Below are positions 38,285-49,200 of a stretch of 64,000 nucleotides of DNA, one piece after another. How positions within the stretch are numbered: the first letter of the stretch is position 1; every line of letters starts with the position of its first letter. Made by a program: the position numbers and the translations under genes. Below the pieces are notes generated by a model. That model was given only the letters and a program-made list of their open reading frames with translations. It was not told the origin of the DNA and ran no database searches. Source of the DNA: Scatophagus argus (taxonomy: Eukaryota > Chordata > Actinopteri > Scatophagidae); contig NC_058504.1 in NCBI RefSeq assembly GCF_020382885.2, positions 13,341,019 through 13,405,018 of the forward strand, read 5' to 3'.

Positions 38285-38560
38285 TCCAACAGTTATGGCC
38301 TAATAAAAACCAATGGTTCAAAACATTTTTGGCTTATAGTCCGCTTAAGTGAAGTATTGTCTCTACTGATGCCTATATGACATTACTTTTTGCATCATTA
38401 TCCATCCATCCATTTTCTATTAACCCCATGTGCATGTGTTGGGATTGTGGGAGGAAGCCGTAGGAGGCTCGCATGCACAGGAGGGAACATGCAAACTCCA
38501 CACAGAGGGGCCCAGACCGGGATTCGAACCTGGAACCACCTGCCGCATCATTATGAGCAG
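38285..38560 (+). repeat. Second copy of the 34802-35160 repeat
   Basis: GTTATGGCCTAATAAAAACC through TCCATCCATCCATTTTCTAT matches 34861-34988 at roughly 88 percent by eye. Then GGGAACATGCAAACTCCACA and GGGATTCGAACCTGGAACCA form the usual repeat end. This copy lacks the 52-base insert. Confidence 0.6.
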
Positions 38561-38943
38561 TTTAAACAAAGAGTGATTTTGTCTCTGAAAATCACTACAG
38601 TCCTATGTAGCCTTACAGAAACTCTCTTTTCTCTCTGTATCGTTTTAAATGTTAGACCGTATATGCGCAGTTTGCGCACATGTGGCGCAGTTATGACGTA
38701 CACAGAGGTTGAACGAAGCCTCGCCCAGTTTCACTTCTGTGCTGGAGCAGTGACAAACAACCTCCACATAAGAAGTGAACTATTTCGCGGTGAGTGAACA
38801 ATCTCATGTCTGTCGGTTTTCTTAACATGTGTATATTTTCATATGTTTCTTAAATTGCTCGATGATCAGTTTTGTCTGCTTTCAGTTCAGAGAAACGCTG
38901 TGAGCGTAATGACATGTTAAAAACCTCTCCGTCCCCACAGAAC

Positions 38944-41900
38944 ATGTTACTGTTGTTGTCCTGGCTTGTTTCCTTCTGCTTGTTCGGTGAGTATATAAAC
39001 AAAATCACAGAGGAAATTAAACCATTCAAGTTTTCTCACCTTTTCCTTTGTCTTTTTTCAGTTTTACTGTGAAAGTAGTCCTACTTTCTGCTGCACATAG
39101 CAACTCTGTTCACCTCGTTCAAATGCAAACCTGTATCGTAGCAACTTCAGTGTTAAGTAGCCAATGGTCACAATAGTTTCCATATTAACTGAATTGTGTT
39201 TTTTTGGGGGGGGGGGTCAGATAAAACTGAAAGAAAACAACAGCCACCACCGCCCCCTTCACTTCAGTTTCAACATTTCTACTTTTTGCAAACGTGTCTC
39301 ATTAAAAGAAACAAATTAGGAACTTAGCATTGAGTTAATCAGTTACACATTACTTGGTTTATGTTTTGCAGTCTGGCAATTTAATTAAATTGAACTCAAT
39401 AAAATTTAATGAAAGACACATCTAGGCTATTTAGTTGTACAGTATTCATTTATATACATCTTCGGTATGTGGGTGTTTGGTGAAAATAAGATCAGATAAG
39501 TTAAGCCAGGCCTTTATTAGACCCACACTGGGGAAATTCACATTGTCACAGATGCACAAGAATAGCAAAACAAACATGCAGGTAGGTCGAGTGAAAAAGA
39601 TGAAAAAATACAGTGATATTTACACCCTTATTAAAAGAAACTATCAAAAACACGCGACATACACACATGATATTTACAGTATCTCACAATTTTTACATTT
39701 TTAGCAGTGAACAAGTTACTGTATTGCACTAGGAGATGGGAGACTGTTGTACATTGATTTATGACAAACATCTTAAAGAAAACATACAACATTCGAACAT
39801 GTCATGGTAGGAAAATCACAGGTGTAAATAAATAATAATTATTGATGACTGAATTTCTTAGGTAGGGTCATTGGCATATTTCTAAAAATGTTGCTTTAAT
39901 TGTACAAATTTTGGATGATCCAGAAATGCATCATGTGAGATAGTGACTATATTAACTAAATGGGGCCCTCGTTGATTATTTTGAGGGCATGGGAACAAAA
40001 GGACCATAGAGAAATATTTGTTTGTATGTGCAGCTATTATTACATTCGCAAAACAATTCTTCATATGTCGTAGCAAATGTATTGAATTTGATTACAGTAT
40101 GCTTTTCGCATGGTCAGATGTTTTGTGTCTAATTTAATTTAATATTCCTGCCCTCTATCTCTTCTTTAATTGTATCTTTCTGATTGAAGGTTCGTCTGTA
40201 GGTGCGGCTTTTGAAGAGATATGCTATGGCAGAGATTTTAGATTACCATATGATTATACACCACCATTGTACAATGGAAAGCTGTACTTCACTCCAAGTA
40301 AGGGGGGACCCAGGAAGCTAATGATGGATAATGGGGAGGTGAGCAGCCCTTGGTGCTATAATTTGTAATGTCACCAGTATCGCTATGCTATGGTATCCAA
40401 GCAAGATCTGAAATATGGCAAACATCTTCCTTCTGTTTAAGCTAGAGCAAACCAGGTTTGAATGTATCAACTCTGTCCCGAGTACGTGTATTTGTGTTGC
40501 TCCCCTGTTCAGGCAAAGGATCCACGCATGAAAGTTTCCTACAGCACAGTTCGTCTCAAAGATTTGAGGGAAAGCGATGATGGAACTTTTTCTGTCATGT
40601 TCGGCACAAGAATGTATGATTTCCTCAAACTGAAAATTCTGGGTGAGAACATTACACTATATTGTATGTTTAATGGCTCTATTCCCTCAGGTAACATTTG
40701 TGTAAATAGATATTTATAGTAATTACTGACGTGCAGTCTTACTAAATACAATAAGTCCACCCTTTTTTCTGGATGTACTTTTTCAGATTGTGCCGAAGAG
40801 GTCACAAGGTATTACGGGCATTTGTACTCCTATTCCGTTCCTAGAGAGGCTGAATTTCTGGAGTTCATTCCTCTTCACTCTGTGGACCAGCTAATGGTCC
40901 TGTGGAATCTCACTGACTCTCAGACTAATAAGGGAGCCAGACGACAGATGAAGCGCAATTCCTGGGAGATTAGCGGCGTCACTCAGGCAGACGCTGGCTA
41001 CTACAACTTAAGGAAAAAGGACAACACTTTGCTGTCTAGGGTACTTCTCAGAGTAGAAGGTAAGGTGTGGAACTTGGTAGAAGCTGCATGGCTATCTGAT
41101 TAAATGTTTTTATGCAATCTTCTCTTTATCACACACAGAGAGCAGACGACACTATGATACAAAGGTAAACACGAGGCTCTTCATCCAAAAGCCATTTGTT
41201 GATGTCCCATGGACTGTCACTTTTACCCGTGAGGGGGAAACAGAGCAGATACCACTGATGAAAGACGGCAAACCTTTCAAGGAAAGTTCCTGGAACCTGG
41301 AAGCGTCTTTTAGAAGGAGAATTTCGTTCTTACATGATAGCATCGAAATTGCTCCTGTGCAAATCAGAGACTCTGGCACCTTTGAGTTCAGAGACCCTCA
41401 AGGCAACCTGGCTGAGTCTGCGGAGGTGTTGGTAGAGCCAGGTAAGATTTTAATCTGAGGGGCAGGGTCTGTATGATCAGTTACTGGTGATTCAAACAAA
41501 CCAACAATCCTTCTTCTTCTGCTTTTTACAGAATTTACTCCTACATGGGTTTATGCTGCTATTTCTGGCGGGATTATCTTTGCTGTGATTTTCTGCTGTT
41601 GTTGTATCAGAAAGTGTTGTTGTGGAAAGAGCTCCTCTAAAAGAGACGAATCCGCAGCTGCTGTGTATCACCATGTAAGTACTTTGTCAAGTGGGCATTC
41701 AAATCAACTGTTTACAGTATGTGTTGCTATTTTTACTTCAGTATCTTCATTTCAATTGCAGGATGAGAATCGACCCACAGGTCCCACAAGTTATTCTGCT
41801 GCGCTTGCTTCGCATTATTCCTATCGGCCAGTGAATTCCCTTGCTTCTAGAGAACCTGCAACTGCCTCCCTTGGGCCACCGGTAGGTGCTATTTAAAGGT

Positions 41901-44165
41901 TTTTAAACCGTGAAAGGAGTTTTAGGGTTGGCATGGAAAGGGAGAAATGTAAGGCAAATATTCTGTGTCAAGGGAAAGTTACGTGCATGCTGATGCACGC
42001 TGACTGCTCATGGAGGCAGTTAGGGCACTGTGAAAGTGTTAACACAAGACATATATGCCCACATGTTTTTGAAACAGGTTTTGCTTGCTGTAGTCATGCT
42101 TCCTGTTTGTACTGGTCTTGAAGAGGTCCATTCTTTTGTTAAGATTATTTGGGGACGGAGCATTTTTGCATTAATTGGACAGTTTTGACAGCTAATACAC
42201 AGACTAGAAACATGGGGATATAGAAAGTGGCATGATGTGCAACCAGCAGTTCAACTCTTAAAGTAATTATGCACCATTCTATGTGCAGTCATTCATGACC
42301 TTGGCGTTAAGGACTTACCACCCAAGAAGATTCACGGGTCATGGTGGTAACACTTCTTACAGCAGGGGTTCCTGAACTTTTTCTGCAAGGGCCCCCCTTT
42401 TATAGATAAGAATATTTTCCAGCTCATTGAAACTACATCAATAGCATAAGGAAGTATTATGTGTTTCTCCAAGTGTTGTCTCAAATTGTCAGAAGCTAGT
42501 CTTTTTAGATACACAACACATTGTGGTCTGTTCATGCAGTTATCCACATTTAACTCTAAATGATTAAGATGTCAGCTTGCGGAGTCCCTAAACTCCTTCA
42601 GCCTGATGAGCAGCAGATTCAGCATACCAATCCTGGCATTTCCGTGGCCAATGGCAAGAGATTTCTCCAGCACTTTTTAACCATCGATGAGACTTGAATC
42701 CACCACTTCCAGCCAGAGATGGAAGAACAATTGAAACAGTGGAAACAAAGACTCTTGCTGCAAAGAAAGTGAAATCAGTGACGGCCACAGGTTGACTCCG
42801 TCTTCTGGGATGCAAAGAAGTGCTGGGGCTTACTTCTGATGTCTTGAGAAAGCTACGGGAGAAAATGGAAGATTCAGTAGACAGAAGGTTTTTTCCACCA
42901 GAAAAACATTCCAGCCCACAAGTCAACAGTGATAATGGCTACCATCCAGGAATACGGCTTCAATCCTGTTCAGCACCCACCCTGTTTACCTGATGTGGCA
43001 TTCAGAATCTACTGCCTCTTCCCCAAGATGAAGAAGGAGCTCAGCACTTGCCATTTTGACATTGATGAAGACATGATAGTTGCTGTGGACCACTTTCTGC
43101 AGGTTCAAGATCCCAACTAAGGAACTAATCTGTGTGTCAATGTAGGAAGGGACTATGTTGACAAATAAATGTGCTTCAAAAGTTTTCTAAATTTGATTTC
43201 AGCCATGAACTTATTAATCAACTTGATTATCAGTCAGTCAATCAGCCAGCTCATTCTGAACTGACTGCTGAAGCCTCAAATTTGATTCAATTTTTGAATG
43301 AACAAAGATTGTGGGTCTTGGCTACCATATCACTTTAATTCAATTGTGTTAAGACTGGCTCTCTTGATGGCGAGTATGAGCAGAAGGAATACAAATAAAA
43401 CCTGTTTCTTAGTTAGTATGGGCACTCGACTATTGTTTAAAGACAGCCCTAAAATAGTTTGAATACTTTAACACGGATATCTTGTAAAACCATCTGGGTA
43501 AAACACAATAAAAGACAGAAAGCATAAAAAAGGCATACAGATAAACAAAAAAAAAAACAACAGGAAAACATAAAAGTTGTCTTAACATTAAAATTTAAGT
43601 GAAAGTGAAATTCCGATAGAATTGTTTTCAAAAGGGTTTTAAAAGAGATTACTGACTCAGCCAACCTGATCTCCTTGAGCATATCGTTCCAGGCTATACA
43701 GATTGTACCTATTGCTTACCTGTTCGTGGCACTGTGGGTGAGTGGGGGGTCCTTTTTCCAGCACTGACCCACATGCATTTTTTTTTACCTTACAGGTGTA
43801 TAATCCAGTAAATATCCACGTGAACCCCACTCAGCCCGAGGTACATACACAAACATACAGAATTCCCTCTTAACACATAACATGTAGGGGCATGAAAGCC
43901 TACTGGCATAAATCTGACAGGCTCTTTTCACACACTGAACTTACTAACACAGTTTCATCAACACACACGCCACTTCTCTTTGCAGGTTGCAGCTCCAGGA
44001 GGGCAGGGAGTCACTCCAGCACCTTCAGGCAGCTTTGATCTTTCCTCCTCGGACCCTGATCCCAGGTTTGAGCTGAAAGGACTGGCCTTTCCCTCTGCTC
44101 CCCCTCTCAGTTCTGACTCAACATTCTGTGATGTTTATAGTTCTGATAAACTCAACTTTCTGTAA
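38944..44165 (+). CDS. Ig-like transmembrane protein B (unnamed family)
   Basis: Paralogue of IgA. Nine coding exons in phase: 38944-38986, 40190-40338, 40513-40642, 40787-41059, 41139-41441, 41532-41674, 41762-41881, 43796-43840 and 43986-44165; 461 aa. Signal MLLLLSWLVSFCLFG. Domain 1 (15-107) is split as in IgA: CYGRDFRLPYDYT, then GGPRKLMMDNGE and AKDPRMKVSYSTVRLKD. Domain 2 (108-198): MVLWNLTDS and ADAGYYNLRKKDN. Domain 3 (199-299): RDSGTFEFRDPQGNL. F-strand cysteines are again missing. The membrane segment WVYAAISGGIIFAVIF runs straight into CCCCIRKCCCGK, a likely palmitoylation cluster. The tail has a 45-base exon (VYNPVNIHVNPTQPE) and ends FELKGLAFPSAPPLSSDS, then VYSSDKLNFL. The intron at 41882-43795 holds a mariner fragment. 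The exon 2 acceptor could instead be 12 bases downstream. Confidence 0.88.
39480..39720 (+). repeat. Dispersed repeat in IgB intron 1
   Basis: GCCTTTATTAGACCCACACT then GGGGAAATTCACATTGTCAC is a very common teleost repeat head (ACTTTATT..CCCAC..TGGGGAAATT). The exact class is not assigned. Confidence 0.5.
42571..43170 (+). mobile_element. Mariner-type transposase fragment (DNA transposon), decayed
   Basis: The + strand reads VSACGVPKLLQPDEQQ, FLQHFLTIDET and IHHFQPEMEEQLKQWKQ, then FFHQKNIPAHKSTVIMATIQ, EYGFNPVQHPPCLPD, FPKMKKELSTCHF and VNVGRDYVDK. These match the C-terminal two thirds of mariner transposases (FLTVDECWVHHFEPE, NAPAHKS, HPPYSPDLAPSDYHLFP). The first catalytic Asp survives in TIDET. 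The Asp of the D-N-A-P-A-H block reads Asn (KNIPAHKS), and the third catalytic position lies in the decayed SPDLAPSDY block (CLPDVAFRIY). Stops follow TIDET and interrupt the middle. No flanking terminal repeats could be identified. It sits in an IgB intron, same strand. Confidence 0.8.
43440..43690 (+). repeat. Dispersed fish repeat in IgB intron
   Basis: AAAGGGTTTTAAAAGAGATT then ACTGACTCAGCCAACCTGAT and CTCCTTGAGCATATCGTTCC resemble a common teleost unit that reads CAGCCTGATCTCCTTGGGCAG..GTTCCAGAG. The class is not assigned. Confidence 0.45.
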
Positions 44166-46224
44166 AGGACACACTGAAAATATATGCAGAGTTAAATTCA
44201 AAATGATGCTTTGTGACCTGCAGGAACACAGCTGTATCAGTCCTTTATTGGACTGTGGGACATACGCACAATGAACATCAGTTGAAGATAAGGAGATAGG
44301 GATCATTTAGACCATAAGAAACAAGATATCATTCACATATGACCACACTCACCATAAGTTAATGTGTGGGATATCCTCTTTCTTTTGATATAAATACACC
44401 CACATAGTTTGAGGTCTGTACAGTATTAATAGTTTTATCAATTACTCAACTGGAGTCAAACTTAAGTCAACATTCAAGCCACTATTACCAGCTTTATACT
44501 TTACACTATATTTGTAACTTTACACTTATACAGTAAGTATAAGTAATGGATATTCTTTTTATAACATTGTTTCAAATACTCATATATCATGTGCCTTCAT
44601 CCTCTCTGTGTGACTTATCAGTGCATTTTGATAAATTATATGGAATGTTTTGATTTCGGTACGTGGACTCTGTTACATTTTGTGTCTTTTTGTTTATGTT
44701 TGTAGAGTTTGCTTATGCCAGAGTTTCTATCCAAAAGCTCTTCTGGTCATTTGGAAGTGAAATTAGTAGAATATAGTGATATTTGATACAAATGTTTGTC
44801 TTTCTTTTGACTTTGACATTTAGTATTAATTTGGCTATTAATCATATTAGATTATTTCCTTTCTTCCTGTTCGCAGTTTGAAGCAAATTGTTCTCAGTGA
44901 TGAAGTCTTGCTACACAAAACCAGCACTGACCGAACTGATGTAATGTTCTCAGCCCTCTGGGGCCCCTGTGTTTGAAAAAACACTGCAAAAGTGCTGTCT
45001 AGGATGCCTCTTAGGTAGACAATATGTGATAATGGGCTGTAATAAGTGTAATAATACTGGAAAATGATTTTAATCTAAACCAGAGTTTGTAACTGTTTCA
45101 ATGTGCAAATCAATGCAAGTCATTGGTAAAACCATATAAGATATTAAACTTATATATTTAACCACTTTCGTTTGAATCCATGCAGTAGTTGAAACATTCA
45201 CTCAAATGTGCAAATTCAACTTCCCGATTTTGTTTATAGGATCAGGAAGTTAGAATTCATTGTTTGGAGACTTTCAGTCTTGTGGTAATCTGTCCTGTGG
45301 TTGCTGACATATTTCATTTTGGCTCACAAGTGACCAAATCATTGACTGCACATGAAGATGGACAACATGAGAGCGCCTCAAAAGTGAAGCCAAAATTTCT
45401 CGATCGCCCCCTGGTGTCAGTCTCCAGTGTAGGTCATAAACCCTGCCACTTCTATGTTAACAGACTAGAACTAAAAACTCAAAGTACACGTCAAATACTT
45501 TTTTTTCTAACGATGGTTTCTGCCACTTTATGTACTCTGATGTACGTTCAATTATTATGTTTTTCTTATAAATTTGATCTTAATTGGTTATTTGAGATTA
45601 TCACGAAAAGGAGACCAGGGACGCCATGATTGACATTGAGCTGCATGAGCTGTGTGGACGCTGCTCGCGATTGGTCCGTCCGATCACTACCAGGTCACCA
45701 CTAGGTCAGGTACAACTGCGCATGCGTGAGCGAATGACCTCAGCAGCGCAAGATGGCAGCACTCATATCCGAGACATTTTGGCTTCAGTATTGTGAAAAG
45801 AATATAGAGAATTTGTACAACAAATAAAAATAAAATAAACAACAAATAAAAAAAGAAAGATTCGCCTCAAGGATGTGTTCTCATAAGATTTGCTTGCTAG
45901 GGATGTGACCTTATCATACCATATGAGGCTAACGGATGTTCGAAAGAAAAGCATTTCCCACAGCTCCTAAACGTCTCACGACTACCTCCATAGAAACGCC
46001 CTTTTGGGTGGGCCCAGACGAAGCTCACTATCCGTCCGTGTGTAATTAATTAGAGTACATGCAGTACGCACTGTTTGCACTGTACAACGTATGTATATTG
46101 AAGTGTCATTCGTGAAGTGTTGACAAACTGATAAACTTAACATATCTTACAGTGCGCTTAACTGGTCGACCACGCTTTACGCTGGACACGGGTTTAACGT
46201 TAATGTCTGCAGTCACAACAGAAG
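44166..46224. other. IgB 3' UTR and IgB-IgC intergenic region
   Basis: AT-rich sequence follows the IgB stop. ATTAAA at about 45143 is a weak polyadenylation candidate. A dispersed repeat fills 45335-45800. The IgC promoter should lie shortly before 46225. The open frame at 45264-45629 lies largely in the repeat and is not a gene. Confidence 0.45.
45335..45800 (+). repeat. Dispersed repeat carrying NRF1- and YY1-like motifs
   Basis: Reads CACATGAAGATGGACAACAT, AAAGTGAAGCCAAAATTTCT, CGATCGCCCCCTGGTG, CGCCATGATTGACATTGAGC and TGCGCATGCGTGAGCG, then GCGCAAGATGGCAGCACTCA. A second copy of its right end is at 47628-47725, so the unit is dispersed. It contains an NRF1-like GCGCATGCG (about 45716) and a YY1-like CAAGATGGC (about 45750). 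Confidence 0.6.
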
Positions 46225-49200
46225 ATGATTGTGTTGCTGTTGCTGGCTTTCTGTTTTTCTGAGGGTAAGTAAAATGATGAGTCTGTTTTTTAAGACTGTC
46301 GTGTTTCATTAAGCCTCATCGGTAAGTAGGCTGTTGAACGGTATATCAGGTATCTAGAGGGAGTGGGAGGTTTACGTATGTAATGGAGGAGGACATGTAG
46401 GTAGATGGTGTGAGGGAAGAGGATACAGAGGACAGGGCGGGTTGGAAGCCAATGATTCGCTGTGGCGACTCCCGAAAAGAACAGGAAAAGAAGGAAGATG
46501 GGAGTCTAGTAGTCTTCTTCACTGAAGTACAACAGTGAGGCGTTAAATGTTTCCCGTTTGTGCTACTTTACAATACTAGACTACATTTCAGAGGAAAATG
46601 TTAGCTATGGTTACTAGTTGTACTTGTAAAGTTTGTCATGTCTTTGCACAAATGTGGTTATTATGTTGCACATTTTAATCGTTTGTGTACAGAGGTTATA
46701 TGATAAATTTCTGTCCCGAGTAAACGTTGTGAAAAGGGTCATTTTACATACTGTACACTTTAAGTACATTTAGCTTTTACTCTAGCAGTATTTTTATTAC
46801 TGGACTACAACATTTTGTTTTCATCAAGTTAAAGATCTGAACACTTTCTCTATCACTGTACGGGATCATGAGCATCTGCAATACCATTAAAGTTTAGTTA
46901 GTACATGCTGTATAATATGATTTCAATATGCTGATATATGTGCCCCCATTTAAATTATTCCAAGGTTATTACTTGTTCACAGTTATGTTAAAACACATAA
47001 GTATTTTCAAGTAATTTAGTATAAAATGATGGTTTTCAAAGATGTCTGGTAATGCTGACATACCTTTTTTTTTAAACTTTCTGTCTAGGTCTCTCATATG
47101 ATAATAACTACTATGGAGGCACATTCAGAATAATCATGCACAAAAGGGCTCAATCCATCGAGTTCACTTCAAGGCGCAGCTCAGAAGTGAAGATTTTGTG
47201 GAAACGTGATGACCCTCCAGCCAGCGAGGACAGTAGGCGGAGGGTGATATATGGCCATTTTGTAATTAGTAACCTAACCCAGCAAGACAGTGGCCGCTAC
47301 ATAATGAGAGACAAGGATAAACTACCATTGTATGTCAAGACCATTGAGGTTAGAGGTGAGTCTATATAAACCACTTCTGTAGCATAATCCACTTTCATAA
47401 TCCACTGTTGCTTAGCCGTATGTTCGCTCTTTGTTAGAACTTTTTGGAATATGTGAGAATATAATGAAAACTCCACAACAGTTCTACATTTGGATTTTTG
47501 CTGAGAGTTAGATGAAAATGATCTACACAGTGCATATGAGGATAGAGGAGATAGCTTATCACAAAGAAAATGGGGAAACAGCTAGCTTGTCTGAAGGTAA
47601 CAAAATCTGATACCAAACAGTGTCACCAGTGCAAGATGGCAGTGCTCGTATCCGGGATGTTTTGACTTCACTTGTGTACGGCAGAAGGAAGTCTAGACGT
47701 GTTGTCCATCTTTGTATATCTCTATGTGCCCAACTAGAATAGTCCCTTCCAGTAGCTTTATATTCACCATACAAACATGACTGCAGTATCAATCTTCTCA
47801 TCTCACTCTCAGCAAGAAAACAAATAACCACGTTTCCGAAAAGTTTGGATTTCTTGTTGGACGTTCTTTTCAGTTAATGACAGCTGTGATGCTATGTGAA
47901 AGATAAAACTAGAAATTTAAAAAACCAAGACTACGCTTAATAAGTGTTTGGTACTCCAGATATGTTGAGTGGAGATGCCCTCTGATATCCTCTGTCTTGT
48001 TCGTTTTCTCTTTCAGCAAAGGAGGAGGTTTATGTTCTGACAGAAGGTGAACGCTTCAGTATCAGTTTTTATCTGGAACCACAGTTCTGCAACATTTACT
48101 TCTTCTCATACATTAACCATGGATTGGTAGAGACTAAGATTGTGCTTGATGGCCGGCTGGTGGACAGTATGTCTCAGTGCTCAGGGATTCGTCTGTTAAA
48201 GCCTTGTGGGATTTTAAATGAGGACCTCGAAATGCCATGCAGAGGGCGCTATGAGATCAGAGATTCAAATGGCAACAATGCCTTAATGGTGACATTGGAA
48301 ATGGAGCGTAAGTAACCTGTACGTTTATCAGTATCAGATGGTGGTTTCAAAGGCGATGTACGGTTTTCTCAACCAAACAGAGATCACTCAGTTATAAAAT
48401 CTAATGTTTGACACATTAGCAGACTTTTTCCACTGTACTTATATGCTGTCTACAAACTGGTAATGGGTCTGCTACTCATTATTATTTCAGACAACTTTTC
48501 TATAATTTTCATAAAATTGTGAAACTCACACTCAAAGTTTTTAAATCCTAGGCTGAAATGACTTAATCAGTTATCAAAATTGTCCATTGACTAATGGCTT
48601 CTTTGTTGCAGGACTGGATTCTGATACTTCTGCTAGTGGTGTTGGCATTGGTCTGTTCACCATCATCTTTCCCTGCTGCTGTACCTGCTTGTGGCACTGC
48701 TGCTGTCATAGGGGCTCCTCCAAAAAGGGCCAATCTGAAACCCCTGATGGTGATCAAGAGGTGAGTACATTCTGCATTAAAGTTACCTGAAACTTTTGCG
48801 TGTGTCTGTAATAGTGTAAAGTTAAAAGTCCTGGTGTTCAGACTGTGTTTCTGTTTCATTCAATATGCGTTATGACCATAAGCCTGTTGGACAGAGACCA
48901 GAACAACACAGTCCTCTTCCCCCTGCCACACGCAACCCAACTCAGCCCCCTCATACTCCAACTGGCCCACTGGTTAGTATGTGTTTTACAGGGAGAACTT
49001 CTCTTGCTTTGTTTATTCTCTTTCCTCTCCACCTCTGATGTGTTATGCGTCGCTTCACTCTGCAGATACACCCTCCTCCTGCTATGGACACGCCGCCAGC
49101 ATATTCTGAGGTAAGACCTGTCGTCCGTGTCCATCTAAGCATGCGCGAACCCATGCGTGGTCACAGGTACATACTCATATTAGTGCATCTATTTACAGAG

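Larger units (their letters stand above)
36630..38943. promoter_or_regulatory. Divergent IgA/IgB upstream region
   Basis: IgA is read leftward and IgB rightward from this interval. An IgA leader exon ends at 37007 (CCTGCAG then GTGAGT on the minus strand) and joins at 36635. An IgB leader exon ends at 38789 (TTTCGCG then GTGAGT) and joins at about 38941. AGTTTCACTTCT at 38727-38738, reverse AGAAGTGAAACT, resembles an IRF or ETS-IRF composite site just inside the inferred IgB leader. Repeats lie at 37385-37515 and 38285-38560. No coding sequence is recognised elsewhere. Confidence 0.45.

Noticed and set aside
42355-42440. hAT-like terminal repeat (CAGGGGTTCCTGAACTTTTT)
   Set aside because: Only one end is visible and no partner end or target duplication was found.
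45264-45629. 121-codon frame as a gene
   Set aside because: It lies largely in a dispersed repeat, part of which recurs at 47628, and resembles no protein.
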